Assembly: GCF_009827295.1 (NCBI RefSeq)
Contig: NZ_WTYD01000001.1
Span: 1,488,001 to 1,552,000, forward strand
Source of the DNA: Qipengyuania pelagi
GTDB lineage: Bacteria > Pseudomonadota > Alphaproteobacteria > Sphingomonadales > Sphingomonadaceae
Length of the DNA stretch: 64,000 nt
Reading direction: 5' to 3'
The notes under the pieces are model-generated. The model was not told the DNA's origin. It did no database searches and saw only the letters and a list, made by a program, of their open reading frames with translations. The position numbers and the translations under genes were made by a program. This document shows positions 1 to 8,403 of the stretch, piece after piece (within the stretch, counting starts at the first letter, position 1; each line of letters opens with the position of its first letter).

Positions 1-87
1 GTTGAAGGCGGCCAGCGCCTCGCCCGCCGACAGCCCCTTGTCCAGCAGGCGGACATCGGCCGGAGTGTCGAGAACCAGCCTAGCCAC
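1..87 (-). CDS. moaE: Molybdopterin synthase large subunit MoaE, N-terminal fragment
   Basis: Only the first 29 codons lie in the window; the gene runs off the left edge. The frame opens with GTG at 87-85, which overlaps the end of moaD (stop at 82-80), so the two are translationally coupled. The visible residues (ARLVLDTPADVRLLDKG...) contain no catalytic motif. The assignment therefore rests on position directly after moaD and on the acid/amphipathic start seen in MoaE proteins. MoaE pairs with MoaD to add two sulfurs to precursor Z during molybdopterin synthesis in the cytoplasm. Confidence 0.7.
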   Translation of the reverse strand, partial: MARLVLDTPADVRLLDKGLSAGEALAAFN

Positions 88-322
88 CGCTGACCGGGGG
101 GAGCAGCGCGACCTCCTCGCCATCGCGCGCCATCAAAGCGGTCTTGTCCGCCAGCACCTCGCCTGCACAGGCGACGTGGACGCGTGACGACTGTAACTGT
201 CCAGCCAGTTCGGGTGCGACTGCGGCAAGCAGCCCCTCCCAATCGAGCGGCGCCGAAACCTCGAGCGATTCGCTCCCCGCCGCATCGCGCAAGGGGCCGA
301 GAAAGACGATCCTGACGGCCAT
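80..322 (-). CDS. moaD: Molybdopterin synthase sulfur carrier subunit MoaD
   Basis: An 80-residue ubiquitin-fold protein ending in VSGG. The terminal Gly-Gly is the site that is adenylated and thiocarboxylated so that MoaD can hand sulfur to MoaE. The length matches the family. The ATG at 322-320 overlaps the moaA stop (324-322) as TGATG, and the stop overlaps the GTG of moaE, giving a tightly coupled moaA-moaD-moaE order. It acts in the cytoplasm in molybdenum cofactor synthesis. Confidence 0.9.
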   Translation of the reverse strand: MAVRIVFLGPLRDAAGSESLEVSAPLDWEGLLAAVAPELAGQLQSSRVHVACAGEVLADKTALMARDGEEVALLPPVSGG

Positions 323-1311
323 CAGCCGCCCGTCACGGACATATGGCGCGGCTGGGCCGGGGCCTGGCCGGGCGCGTCGATCGCGAAGGCGTGGCGCTGG
401 GGCTTGATCGCCATTGCGCGGTCCATCGCCTCCTGCAAGGCTGCATCGCCCCCTCCGTCACGCAAGGCGGCGCGCAGATCGACGCGCTCTCCGCCGCCGA
501 GGCAGGGATAGAGCTGGCCCGTGGTGGTCACGCGCACGCGGTTGCACCCTTCGCAGAAATTCTGGGTCAGCGGCGTGATCAGACCGAGCCGTCCACCCGT
601 CTCCGCAACATCGAAATAGCGCGCTGGGCCACCGGTGCGATGGCCGGACGGGGTCAGGGTCCAGCGCTTTTCCAGCCGCGCGCGCACGGTTTCGAGCGAG
701 AGGAACTGGTCGAAGCGATCCTCGTCCACTTCGCCCAGCGGCATGGCCTCGATCAGCGTGATCGCATGGCCCTGCCCGTGCGCCCACTCGATGAGGTCGG
801 GCAATTCGTCCTCGTTGCGCCCCTTGAGGCCCACCGTGTTCAGCTTGACCTCGAGCCCGGCGTGTTTCGCTGCGGCGATCCCTTCGAGGACCCGGTCCAG
901 CATGTCGCGCCGGGTCAGCTGTTTGAACAAGACCGGATCGCGGGTGTCGAGCGAGACGTTGACGCGCCTGACCCCGGCTTCGCGCAGGGCCTCGGCGTTC
1001 TGGGCCAATTGCGTGCCGTTGGTCGTCAGCGTCACCTCGTCGAGGCCCTCGCCGATCTGTCGGCCAAGCGCGCGGACCAGATCCAGCATGTCGCGCCTCA
1101 CCAGCGGCTCGCCCCCTGTCAGCCGGATGCGCCGCACGCCGCGCGCGATGAAGGCCAGCGCCAGCCGGTGCAGTTCCTCCAGCGTCAGCACTTCCGCCTT
1201 GGGCAGGAAGCGCATCTTTTCGGGCATGCAATAGGTACAGCGCAAATCGCATCGGTCGGTAACCGAAAGGCGCAGATAGGTGATGCGGCGCTGGAAGCTG
1301 TCGACAAGCAT
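322..1311 (-). CDS. moaA: GTP 3',8-cyclase (radical SAM) MoaA
   Basis: A 329-residue protein that converts GTP to 3',8-cyclo-GTP, the first step of molybdenum cofactor synthesis. The N-terminal radical SAM cluster motif CDLRCTYC is visible near residue 20, followed by the TGGEP SAM-binding strand. A second C-terminal cluster is indicated by FCEGCNR and a third Cys in YPCLGGG. It ends in VTGG, the conserved GG tail. I chose the ATG at 1311 (MLVDSFQRR), because the frame upstream overlaps the preceding gene and lacks family similarity. It is the first mo-gene of a moaADE run on the minus strand. Confidence 0.95.
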   Translation of the reverse strand: MLVDSFQRRITYLRLSVTDRCDLRCTYCMPEKMRFLPKAEVLTLEELHRLALAFIARGVRRIRLTGGEPLVRRDMLDLVRALGRQIGEGLDEVTLTTNGTQLAQNAEALREAGVRRVNVSLDTRDPVLFKQLTRRDMLDRVLEGIAAAKHAGLEVKLNTVGLKGRNEDELPDLIEWAHGQGHAITLIEAMPLGEVDEDRFDQFLSLETVRARLEKRWTLTPSGHRTGGPARYFDVAETGGRLGLITPLTQNFCEGCNRVRVTTTGQLYPCLGGGERVDLRAALRDGGGDAALQEAMDRAMAIKPQRHAFAIDAPGQAPAQPRHMSVTGG

Positions 1312-1318
1312 GAACGCG

Positions 1319-1648
1319 CTATTGTGCCGGATCGCCCGCGCCCTGGCCATCCCCTTCGAGATATTGGCCCGTAATTCCGGGCGCTTCGGCGAGATAGGCC
1401 TCGAAGGCATCCAGCACGGCCCCCTCGCCCGCGACCACATTCGCGCGCGCGGGCACGCCTGCGCGGGCCAGTCCGGCGGCCAGCGCCAGTCGCCATTCGC
1501 GGTGGGTGTGATCGGCGGGCGGCAGCGCGATCATCACATCCTCGCCCGCCCCCATCATGCGCTCAATTTCGGGAAGGTGATCGCGATGGAACGCACCCGA
1601 GGCGGCCAAGGGCGCCTCGGGCAGGTCGGCGACGGTCACGCGCCGCAT
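1319..1648 (-). CDS. Small conserved protein resembling the C-terminal end of an SDR/Rossmann protein
   Basis: A 109-residue protein whose ATG (1648-1646) overlaps the folB stop as TGATG, then moaA follows 7 bases on. I recognise no catalytic motif. The C-terminal part ([18 protein letters not shown]) resembles the closing strand of short-chain dehydrogenases, where ITGQ precedes a terminal DGG. The nucleotide-binding glycine motif and the YxxxK pair of a complete SDR are missing. SDR genes next to folB are common in this order, so this may be a shortened descendant kept in the pterin operon. The function is unknown. Confidence 0.75.
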   Translation of the reverse strand: MRRVTVADLPEAPLAASGAFHRDHLPEIERMMGAGEDVMIALPPADHTHREWRLALAAGLARAGVPARANVVAGEGAVLDAFEAYLAEAPGITGQYLEGDGQGAGDPAQ

Positions 1649-2019
1649 CAGCGCCGCTCGCGATGAAGCGTAATGCCGATCTTCTCCCCCGCTTCCGCGA
1701 TGGCGAGCTTGACGATCTTCACCGTCACCGCCTCGATCCGGCTGTCCTGAAGGAACAGCGTTTCGCAGACATGATCGGCAACCGCCTCGATCAGCTTGAA
1801 ATGCACGCCCTCGGGCAAGGCGTCCGACGCGGCGAATTTCAGGTCCATATAGTTCTTGGAATGATCGAGCGCGGTGTCGGGATCGTAACGATCGAGCGGC
1901 TTCATCCGCACGCGGATCGTGAAACGCAGCGGCTGGGGCTTGCCGGTCTCCTCGGAATAGATCCCGGTGAGGACGTCGTGTTCGAAATCGGCGATTTCGA
2001 GGATCAGCGAATCGGTCAT
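1648..2019 (-). CDS. folB: Dihydroneopterin aldolase FolB
   Basis: A 123-residue cytoplasmic enzyme of the tunnelling fold that splits dihydroneopterin to 6-hydroxymethyl-dihydropterin in folate synthesis. The order of motifs is typical: GIYSEE near residue 20, a central LDHSKNY strand, an ALPEGVHFKLIEAVADHV helix (conserved Glu-Ala), and a C-terminal VTVKIVKLAI...ITLHR strand. The ATG at 2019 overlaps the stop of the upstream gene as ATGA, and the stop overlaps the downstream start. Pterin genes here lead straight into molybdopterin genes. Confidence 0.9.
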   Translation of the reverse strand: MTDSLILEIADFEHDVLTGIYSEETGKPQPLRFTIRVRMKPLDRYDPDTALDHSKNYMDLKFAASDALPEGVHFKLIEAVADHVCETLFLQDSRIEAVTVKIVKLAIAEAGEKIGITLHRERR

Positions 2020-2375
2020 GCGCGTTCCTCTTCAAAATCCGATTTTGCTTTGATTGCTCTCTTCAACTCTTCGTACATCCTGCTCCGGCCACCGGAAATC
2101 ATGAATTCTCCGCTCTCCATAGGCTCCAATATCTGCGCATCCAAAATTACTCGTGAGTCAATTGCCATCTGCATCTGATGCATCAAATATTTGCGGGTGT
2201 TTTCCGAAAGCCATGCTCCCGCTTCGGCATTCAATTTTATTTTCAACGCCGGACGATCACTGAATGGGTCCGATCCGACCGTTACTTGAATGACATTGCT
2301 AGCTGTCAGATCGAGGCTGACCAGCCAAGTCGATTCATCTTCGTTGAGAATTCGTAGTGTCACCGTTTCCGTCAT
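2016..2375 (-). CDS. Stand-alone protein similar to the SecD/SecDF P1 head subdomain
   Basis: A 119-residue protein with no signal peptide or membrane segment. Its middle (VGSDPFSDRPALKIKLNAEA..., then AIDSRVILDAQILEPMESGEFMISGG) follows the pattern of the periplasmic P1-head subdomain of SecD. In that family a LT/LN-eAg strand is followed by an lDg-x-vlsaP segment and an I-x-G-x-x-x-IsGg strand. Here the domain stands alone, presumably in the cytoplasm. Base composition is clearly more AT-rich than both neighbours (for example around 2031-2120), which suggests recent transfer or unusual codon use. The stop overlaps the folB start (ATGA). The function is unknown. Confidence 0.8.
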   Translation of the reverse strand: MTETVTLRILNEDESTWLVSLDLTASNVIQVTVGSDPFSDRPALKIKLNAEAGAWLSENTRKYLMHQMQMAIDSRVILDAQILEPMESGEFMISGGRSRMYEELKRAIKAKSDFEEERA

Positions 2376-2384
2376 CGTTCCGCA

Positions 2385-3284
2385 CTAGCCCGGATTCGAC
2401 CAGCGCGCGAAGATCGCGGTGGGGAGGAGGCGCGGATCGGCTCCGGTCTCGGCCACCGCCAGATCGCCATGCTCGATCGTGCCGGGCAGGTCGGCGAACA
2501 CCTCTTCCAGCAATCCGCCGAGCGCAAGGCTGCTCATACGGACGGCGTAGACGGTGAGAAACAGGAAGCGGCTGTTCGCATCGAGCAGCTGGCGGCAATC
2601 GGATACGAGCGGCGCCAGCCCTTCCTCGATCCGCCAGGTCTCGTTCTTCGGTCCACGCCCGAATTTGGGCGGGTCGAGAATGATGCCGTCATAGATATTG
2701 CCGCGCCGCACCTCGCGGCTTGCGAATTTCATCGCATCGTCGACCAGCCAGCGGATCGGGCGGTCCTCCATATCCGACAGCGCCGCATTCTCGCGCGCCT
2801 GGGCGACCGATTTCTTGCTAGCATCGACATGGGTGACCGGCCCATGCCCGCTCAAGGCGAGGCTGCCGACGCCGGTATAGCCGAAGAGGTTCAGCGTCGG
2901 GCGCGGTTCGCCCGCGCGACCGGACAGCTTCTCGCCCATCCAGTTCCAGACCGGTGCCATGTCGGGAAAGAAGCCGAGATGGCGGAACGGGGTGCATTGC
3001 GCGGTGAAGCGCACATCCTCGCCCCAGCCCAATTCCCAGCCATCTTCGGGCACGTCCGGCGATAGCTGCCAGCGTCCGCCGCCATCCTCGTCGCTGCCGG
3101 GGACGAATTCACCATTCGCGTCCCACTCGGCCATGCGCGGCGCCCACAGGGCCTGCGCTTCGGGACGGATGAAGCGATAGGGGCCGTAACCCTCGAACTT
3201 GCGACCATGCCCGCTGTCGAGCAGGCGATAGGCATCCCAGCCTTCGCCGACCATCAGCGTGGGAGTGCGGATCAGATCGGCCAT
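2385..3284 (-). CDS. Class I SAM-dependent methyltransferase, RlmI/RlmL-like
   Basis: A 299-residue cytoplasmic methyltransferase. The SAM-binding motif I is LFGYTGVGSLALSG near residue 135, followed by the acidic VTHVDASKKSV strand. The catalytic-type motif IILDPPKFGRG (DPPxF/Y) lies near residue 210. This pattern fits RNA cytosine-C5 methyltransferases of the RlmI group, but the PUA domain of RlmI is absent, so the substrate is uncertain. The ATG (3284) overlaps the thrC stop (TGATG). The much longer open frame extending back to 4448 is antisense shadow over thrC, not a fusion. Confidence 0.85.
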   Translation of the reverse strand: MADLIRTPTLMVGEGWDAYRLLDSGHGRKFEGYGPYRFIRPEAQALWAPRMAEWDANGEFVPGSDEDGGGRWQLSPDVPEDGWELGWGEDVRFTAQCTPFRHLGFFPDMAPVWNWMGEKLSGRAGEPRPTLNLFGYTGVGSLALSGHGPVTHVDASKKSVAQARENAALSDMEDRPIRWLVDDAMKFASREVRRGNIYDGIILDPPKFGRGPKNETWRIEEGLAPLVSDCRQLLDANSRFLFLTVYAVRMSSLALGGLLEEVFADLPGTIEHGDLAVAETGADPRLLPTAIFARWSNPG

Positions 3285-4672
3285 CAGGCGGCGTGTTCCA
3301 GGATATGCGCCTTCACCGCATCGTAATCGCCCGGCAGTTCGACGAGGCGTTCCTCGCGCGCGAACAGGTCGCCGACGCGGGTGGGCAGGTATGGGCGCAT
3401 ACCCGTCGCGCGTTCGACCGCGTCGCGGAATTTCGCCGGATGCGCGGTTGCGAGCGTGACCACTGGGACACCGGGCGCAAGATCTTGCTGACGCGCGGCG
3501 TGGAGGCCGATCGCGGTGTGCGGGTCGATCACTTCGCCCGCCTCCTCGCACGCCCAGCGCATGGCCCTCGCCATATCGTCCGCATCGGCGCGAACGCTCG
3601 TGAACAGGCCTGCACCAGCGCGCTGCGCCTCGGTAAGCAGCATCGCGCGCGATCCTTCGAAGCCGCGCATCTGCTCGCCCATCGCCATTCCGTCGCGCCC
3701 GCCGACATCGAACAGGAGGCGCTCGAAATTCGAACTGACCTGGATGTCCATGCTCGGTGCGGCGGTTGGCGTGACCTCTCCTGCCGAATAATCCCCTTCG
3801 GACAGCGCGCGGTGGAGGATGTCGTTGACATTGGTGGCGACCACCAGCCGCTCGATCGGCAGGCCCATGCGAGCAGCGACATGGCCCGCGAACACGTCGC
3901 CGAAATTGCCGGTCGGCACGCTGAAAGCCACCTTGCGATCGGGCGCCCCCAATTGGAGCGCGGCGGCGAAATAATAGACGATCTGCGCCATCAGCCGCGC
4001 CCAGTTGATCGAATTGACCGCGCCGATGCGATGCCGCCCGGTGACCTCTGCATCGGCGAAGATGCGCTTCACCATCGCCTGCGCATCGTCGAAACTGCCG
4101 TCGATCGCGATGTTGTGGACGTTGGGGGCGAGCACAGTGGTCATCTGGCGGCGCTGCACGTCGCTGACCCGGCCCGAGGGGTGGAGCATGAAGATCTCCA
4201 CATTGTCGCGCCCCGCCACCGCATCGATCGCGGCGCTGCCCGTGTCGCCACTGGTCGCGCCTACGATGGTGAGGCGGCTCTCGTCGCGCGCGAGAAACTC
4301 CTCGAACAGCAGGCCGAGCAATTGCAGCGCCACATCCTTGAAGGCGAGCGTCGGGCCGTGAAACAGTTCGAGGAGCCATTGGCTCTCGTCGAGCTGCTTG
4401 AGCGGTGTCACGGCGCAATGGGCGAAGCGGCCATAGGCTTGCTCGCACAATTCGCGCAGGCGATCGGGCGTCAGGCTCTCGCCGACGAAGGGCTGCATAA
4501 CCCGCGCGGCCAATTCGGCATAGGGCAGGCCGCGCATCGCCGCGATCTCGGCAGACGAGAATTGCGGCCAGTGTTCGGGCACGTAAAGACCGCCATCGCT
4601 GGCGAGACCCGCCAGCGTGACTTCGGCGAAATCGAGCGTGGGGGCGGTGCCGCGTGTCGAGATATAGCGCAT
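3284..4672 (-). CDS. thrC: Threonine synthase
   Basis: A 462-residue PLP enzyme that makes L-threonine from O-phosphohomoserine. The PLP lysine is visible in the HGPTLAFKDVA motif around residue 110. It is followed by VGATSGDTGSAA, which binds substrate phosphate, and by NSINWARLMAQ and SVPTGNFGDVFAG, which are typical of the fungal/proteobacterial ThrC class. The N-terminus MRYISTRG matches family members exactly, which supports the ATG at 4672. It stands 70 bases after the SURF1 gene on the same strand and overlaps the methyltransferase start. Confidence 0.97.
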   Translation of the reverse strand: MRYISTRGTAPTLDFAEVTLAGLASDGGLYVPEHWPQFSSAEIAAMRGLPYAELAARVMQPFVGESLTPDRLRELCEQAYGRFAHCAVTPLKQLDESQWLLELFHGPTLAFKDVALQLLGLLFEEFLARDESRLTIVGATSGDTGSAAIDAVAGRDNVEIFMLHPSGRVSDVQRRQMTTVLAPNVHNIAIDGSFDDAQAMVKRIFADAEVTGRHRIGAVNSINWARLMAQIVYYFAAALQLGAPDRKVAFSVPTGNFGDVFAGHVAARMGLPIERLVVATNVNDILHRALSEGDYSAGEVTPTAAPSMDIQVSSNFERLLFDVGGRDGMAMGEQMRGFEGSRAMLLTEAQRAGAGLFTSVRADADDMARAMRWACEEAGEVIDPHTAIGLHAARQQDLAPGVPVVTLATAHPAKFRDAVERATGMRPYLPTRVGDLFAREERLVELPGDYDAVKAHILEHAA

Positions 4673-4742
4673 GGTGGCTGGCGGTTAGACGCGCAAGCGC
4701 AGACGGGCAAGGCAGGCGCGCTTTACGCCCGCGAAGTTCGGC

Positions 4743-5312
4743 TCACGGCTTTGCGCGCCGCCTTTTCAGCGCCAGCCAGTAGATCACCAGCGCGGTGAGC
4801 GCGAAGAAGAACCACTGGCCCGCATAGGCAAGGTGATTGTTCGGAATCGCCGAGGGATCGGGCCTTGCGAGCGGCTGGAGCCCCGCGACAGGTGGCGTGC
4901 TGGCGACAAGGCGCGGGCCAGGTGCGATCACGCCCGCAACCTCGCCACCGCCCCATTGCGCGGCCGCCGGTTCGCGCGACCAGCCGATATCGATCGCGAC
5001 GGGCGCGCCCGCTCCGTCGATCATGCAGGAAGCGCGCTGGGCCCAGCCGCTCTGGCCATCCGCACTGCGCCCGGCGGTCGGCTGAATCGACAGCACGCGT
5101 CGGCAATCAAGCGTGCTGGTGCGAAACCAGTCCTGCTCCCCCTCGCCCGTAATCGGGAAAGCGACCGGCTCGGCAAGGCCTTCCGCGGCAGCATAGCGCG
5201 CCAGCAGGGCCTCTTTCTGGTCCAGTCGCTTTAACTGCCAGACGCCCAGCGCCACCATCACACCGGCGGCGGCCAGGACGACGATCGTGGCGAGGATGGG
5301 CACGCGCTTCAT
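4743..5312 (-). CDS. SURF1-family cytochrome c oxidase assembly protein
   Basis: A 189-residue inner-membrane protein with one membrane span at each end (about residues 7-25 and 165-183) and a periplasmic domain between them. This is the SURF1 (Shy1) topology. LGVWQLKRLDQK after the first span is the family signature, and GWSREPAAAQW resembles the conserved middle segment. It is on the short side for the family. SURF1 helps insert heme a into subunit I of the aa3 oxidase, in line with its place at the end of the cta gene run. Its ATG overlaps the DUF983 stop (ATGA). Confidence 0.9.
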   Translation of the reverse strand: MKRVPILATIVVLAAAGVMVALGVWQLKRLDQKEALLARYAAAEGLAEPVAFPITGEGEQDWFRTSTLDCRRVLSIQPTAGRSADGQSGWAQRASCMIDGAGAPVAIDIGWSREPAAAQWGGGEVAGVIAPGPRLVASTPPVAGLQPLARPDPSAIPNNHLAYAGQWFFFALTALVIYWLALKRRRAKP

Positions 5313-5692
5313 GGCTGGTCGCTTCCCGCTTCACCGGCCTTGTTGCGATATTCCGCAATCAAGAGCAGCGCCTTTGCCACGCGGAGGCCCCCAAGCACCG
5401 ACAGGGCCGTTACCGGTACCCAGATCAGGATGTGGACCCAGAAGGGCGGCGTCACCGTCAGGTCCAGCCAGATGGCGAGGCCCGTTATCACCGCGCCGAT
5501 GATCAGCGTCAGAAATCCGGCGGGCCCATCGCCGACATTGAACCGCGTCAGGTCGAGCCCGCAGGCGCGACATCTCTCCGCAAACTTGACCGGCCCCACG
5601 AACAACGTACGCGCGTCGCAGCGCGGACAGCAACCGAAAAGGGCGGCCTCCATCATGGAAGGCCGCCCTTTCGTATCGTCCGGCGTCGTCAT
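5309..5692 (-). CDS. DUF983 membrane protein of the cox operon
   Basis: A 127-residue protein with a cysteine-pair zinc-ribbon-like N-terminus (CCPRCDARTLF and, 24 residues later, CRACGLD). Two membrane helices follow (about residues 55-75 and 80-102). DUF983 genes accompany cytochrome oxidase assembly genes in alphaproteobacteria. The exact role is not established; copper or heme handling is an inference. The start is uncertain: ATG at 5692 gives MTTPDDTKG, but the Met-Met pair 12-13 codons later is also possible. A strong inverted repeat lies inside the first codons. Confidence 0.85.
   Translation of the reverse strand: MTTPDDTKGRPSMMEAALFGCCPRCDARTLFVGPVKFAERCRACGLDLTRFNVGDGPAGFLTLIIGAVITGLAIWLDLTVTPPFWVHILIWVPVTALSVLGGLRVAKALLLIAEYRNKAGEAGSDQP
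5638..5671 (-). terminator. Terminator-like hairpin between ctaE and DUF983, inside DUF983 codons
   Basis: A perfect 12-base inverted repeat (AAAGGGCGGCCT at 5638-5649 and its complement at 5660-5671) with a 10-base loop, followed on the minus strand by four T residues. It starts 41 bases past the ctaE stop, where a factor-independent terminator would be expected, yet it falls in the first 20 codons of the next gene. It may limit read-through from cox genes into DUF983-SURF1. Confidence 0.6.
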
Positions 5693-5711
5693 ATTCGGCC
5701 GGATCCGCTCA

Positions 5712-6533
5712 TCAATGCATCTCGGCGCCCCAGCCGCCCCAGACATAGACCACGACGAACAGGAACAGCCACACCACGTCGACGAAGTGCCAGTACCACG
5801 CTGCCGCTTCGAAGCCGAAATGCTGGCGCGGGGTGAAATGGCCCAGATAGGCACGGCGCAGGCAGACGATCAGGAAGATCGTGCCGACCAGAACGTGGAA
5901 GCCGTGGAAGCCGGTCGCCATGTAGAAGGCGCTGGAATAGGTGTTCCCGCCGAAGGCGAACGGGGCCGCCATGTATTCGTAGACCTGGATGCAGGTGAAA
6001 ACCGCGCCCAGGATGATCGTCAGCCAGAGACCCTTCTTCAAACCGTCGCGATCCCCATGGATCAGCGAATGGTGCGCCCAGGTCACCGTGGTGCCCGAAC
6101 ACAGCAGGATCATCGTGTTGAGCAAGGGAAGGCTGAAGGGATTGATCACCGCCTCGATCGCCTCGGGCGGCCAGACGCCGCCGACGACTTCGGACAGGGC
6201 GCTGGGGAAGAGCGAGAAATCGAACCACGCCCAGAACCAGCCGACGAAGAACATCACTTCCGACGCGATGAACAGGATCATCCCGTAGCGCATATGCAGC
6301 TGCACCACCGGCGTGTGATCGCCGCGCTGGGCTTCCTTCACGATGTTGGAGAACCAGCTGAAGAAGGTCGCGATCAGGCCGGCGATGCCGAGGCCCAGGA
6401 TCAGATGCCCGCCCGCCATGTCGTGCATGAAGAAGACCATGCCGGTGGTGAAGACGAGCGCCGAAAGCGAGCCGGCGATCGGCCAGATATCGGGTTCGAG
6501 AATATGATAGTCGTGGTTTACGGTGCCGGCCAT
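5712..6533 (-). CDS. ctaE: Cytochrome c oxidase subunit III
   Basis: A 273-residue inner-membrane protein with seven predicted helices. Family landmarks are visible: HDYHILEPDIWPI at the N-terminus, GMILFIASEVMFFVGWFWAWF in the third helix region with its conserved Glu, and the C-terminal HFGFEAAAWYWHFVDVVWLFLF segment. Subunit III stabilises the aa3-type terminal oxidase core. I chose the ATG at 6533 (MAGTVNHDYH), as upstream codons are not conserved. It lies 94 bases downstream of ctaG. Confidence 0.97.
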   Translation of the reverse strand: MAGTVNHDYHILEPDIWPIAGSLSALVFTTGMVFFMHDMAGGHLILGLGIAGLIATFFSWFSNIVKEAQRGDHTPVVQLHMRYGMILFIASEVMFFVGWFWAWFDFSLFPSALSEVVGGVWPPEAIEAVINPFSLPLLNTMILLCSGTTVTWAHHSLIHGDRDGLKKGLWLTIILGAVFTCIQVYEYMAAPFAFGGNTYSSAFYMATGFHGFHVLVGTIFLIVCLRRAYLGHFTPRQHFGFEAAAWYWHFVDVVWLFLFVVVYVWGGWGAEMH

Positions 6534-6627
6534 GGTCTCGTATCGTCCTGTTGGTCTGTCGCCTGCCCTTATCGCGCGCATGGCCGATGGTCTAGGGGGC
6601 TGTTGCTGGGTTTCCCGCCTAAACGCG

Positions 6628-7209
6628 TCAGCTTCCCGCTTCCGGCGTGTCCTTCGCCTTGTGGAAGGTGTAGCTCAGCGTGATCTGTTCGACACCCTTC
6701 GCGTTTTCGTCCTGAAGGATCGCCGGGTCGATATAATACAGCACCGGCATCCGAACCTCCTGCCCCGGCTGGAGCGTCTGTTCGGTGAAGCAGAAACACT
6801 GGATCTTGTTGAAATATTTGCCCGTCTGTTCGGGCTCGACATTGAAGGTCGCGGTGCCGGTGATCGGCACGTCGCTGTTATTGCGCGCGGTGTAGAACGC
6901 CATGTCGCGCTGGCCGATCTGGACGGTGTCGGTCGATTGCACGGGTTCGAACCGCCAGGGAACGTCACGCGCGGTGCTGGCGTCGAAGCGGACCGAAATG
7001 GTCTTCGCCCCGGCGCTCAAAGCGGCCTGCGCGGCGATATCCGCATCGCTTTCGCTGGCGCGCTGCGTGGTTCCGCCAAAGCCGGTCACGCGGCAGAACA
7101 GATCGTAGAGCGGGACGGCCGCATAGCCCATTCCCAGCATGAACAGGGCACCCAGCAGGGCATACAGCGCGGTGCGCGAATTGCGATTGTCGAGAGTCGC
7201 GCTCGTCAC
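6628..7209 (-). CDS. ctaG: Cytochrome c oxidase assembly protein CtaG (Cox11)
   Basis: A 193-residue copper chaperone that delivers copper to the CuB site of subunit I. It has one N-terminal membrane span (about residues 12-32) and then AAVPLYDLFCRVTGFGGT, a strong family signature. The copper-binding CFCF motif (QCFCFTEQTL) lies near residue 130 in the periplasmic domain. The likely start is GTG at 7209-7207, two bases after the stop of the 41-residue peptide gene. No ATG fits between them. Confidence 0.93.
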   Translation of the reverse strand: MTSATLDNRNSRTALYALLGALFMLGMGYAAVPLYDLFCRVTGFGGTTQRASESDADIAAQAALSAGAKTISVRFDASTARDVPWRFEPVQSTDTVQIGQRDMAFYTARNNSDVPITGTATFNVEPEQTGKYFNKIQCFCFTEQTLQPGQEVRMPVLYYIDPAILQDENAKGVEQITLSYTFHKAKDTPEAGS

Positions 7210-7211
7210 GA

Positions 7212-7337
7212 TCAGTCTCCCATCCTCACGATGGTGATCGCGTAGAACAGCGCGACCAGGAACAGCAGAACACCCGCCAGCACCAGATTGCGCATCTTCT
7301 GGCGGCGCTTGAATTCGGTCTCTTCCTCGGGGGTCAT
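7212..7337 (-). CDS. Small single-span membrane peptide between ctaB and ctaG
   Basis: A 41-residue peptide. Residues 1-15 are charged ([14 protein letters not shown]), residues 17-37 form one hydrophobic helix ([19 protein letters not shown]), and it ends in VRMGD. Its ATG overlaps the ctaB stop (ATGA), and the ctaG GTG follows two bases after its stop. Such peptides are regular members of alphaproteobacterial cta operons (often labelled CoxF or hypothetical). A role in oxidase assembly is an inference from position. Confidence 0.85.
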   Translation of the reverse strand: MTPEEETEFKRRQKMRNLVLAGVLLFLVALFYAITIVRMGD

Positions 7338-8254
7338 GCGATAACTCCAGCATCGATCAGCAGGCGGTCGGCGACGAGCGCCGCGAACAGCGCGAACAGG
7401 TAGAATACGCTGAACGCGAACAGGCGTTTCTCGGGACGCATCCCGTCGCCCGGAACGGCCTGGCGCATTCCGACGGGCAGGGAAAGCGCAAGGAAGGCAA
7501 GCGTCAATGCGAGCGCCGCAATCCCGTAGACCGGACCCGTGCCCCCGATCGCCCAAGGTGCCACCGCGACCGGGACCAGCACCACGCAATAGGCGACGAT
7601 CTGGCGCCGGGTCGATTTCTCGCCCCGCACGACCGGCATCATCGGAATGCCGACCTTGGCGTAGTCCGACTGGACGAACAGGGCGAGCGCCCAGAAATGC
7701 GGCGGCGTCCAGACGAAGATGATCGCGAACAGCAGGATCGGCATCGCCGTTATGTCGCCCGTCACCGCGATCCACCCGATCAACGGTGGAAAGGCCCCCG
7801 CCCCGCCACCGATGACGATATTCTGCGGCGTGCGCGGCTTCAGCCAGATCGTATAGACGACCGCGTAATAGACGATCGAGAGCGCCAGGATCGCGGCGGC
7901 GAGCCAGCCGATCGCCAGGCCCATCACCATGACAGATCCGGCTGAGAGCAGGATGCCGAAATCGCGCGCATCCTCGCGCCGCATCCGTCCGGTGGGGAGC
8001 GGGCGGTTCGACGTGCGCTTCATCCCCGCATCGATGTCGGCTTCCCACCATTGGTTGAGCGTGGCCGCTCCGCCCGCGCCCAGCGCGATGCACAGGATCG
8101 CGGTGAAGCCCAGGACCGGGTTGATCGATCCCGGTGCGGCGAGCAGGCCGCAAAGGCCGGTAAAGACGACCAGCGTCATCACCCGCGGCTTGGTCAGCGC
8201 GAAGAAGTCCCGCCAGTCGGCAGGCATGGTGATGGGGGCGGCGGATTGGGTCAT
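7334..8254 (-). CDS. ctaB: Protoheme IX farnesyltransferase (heme O synthase)
   Basis: A 306-residue inner-membrane prenyltransferase of the UbiA family that attaches farnesyl to heme b, giving heme o for the oxidase. The first Asp-rich site is seen as [24 protein letters not shown] (about residues 68-91), a hallmark of CtaB. The second cytoplasmic loop carries [20 protein letters not shown]. About nine hydrophobic helices are present. ATG at 8254. It is separated from ctaD by two unrelated genes, which is unusual for this operon. Confidence 0.97.
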   Translation of the reverse strand: MTQSAAPITMPADWRDFFALTKPRVMTLVVFTGLCGLLAAPGSINPVLGFTAILCIALGAGGAATLNQWWEADIDAGMKRTSNRPLPTGRMRREDARDFGILLSAGSVMVMGLAIGWLAAAILALSIVYYAVVYTIWLKPRTPQNIVIGGGAGAFPPLIGWIAVTGDITAMPILLFAIIFVWTPPHFWALALFVQSDYAKVGIPMMPVVRGEKSTRRQIVAYCVVLVPVAVAPWAIGGTGPVYGIAALALTLAFLALSLPVGMRQAVPGDGMRPEKRLFAFSVFYLFALFAALVADRLLIDAGVIA

Positions 8255-8403
8255 CGGTTATCGGTCATCGGGGATTGGCCGGGACCTATACCGGGCGAAA
8301 GACGAAAGGGAAAGCGGCTGCGCTACAAGGCTTCGTGCTTTCCGGGCGCCCTGCAATCGGCACCGATCCCTATACCGCGCGGCGAGCCCGCGGACGCCCC
8401 GTC

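Noticed and set aside
2385..4448. Apparent 687-codon frame joining a Pro/Arg-rich protein to the methyltransferase
   Set aside because: The upstream half is an out-of-frame reading of thrC. ATG 3284 overlapping the thrC stop is the better start.
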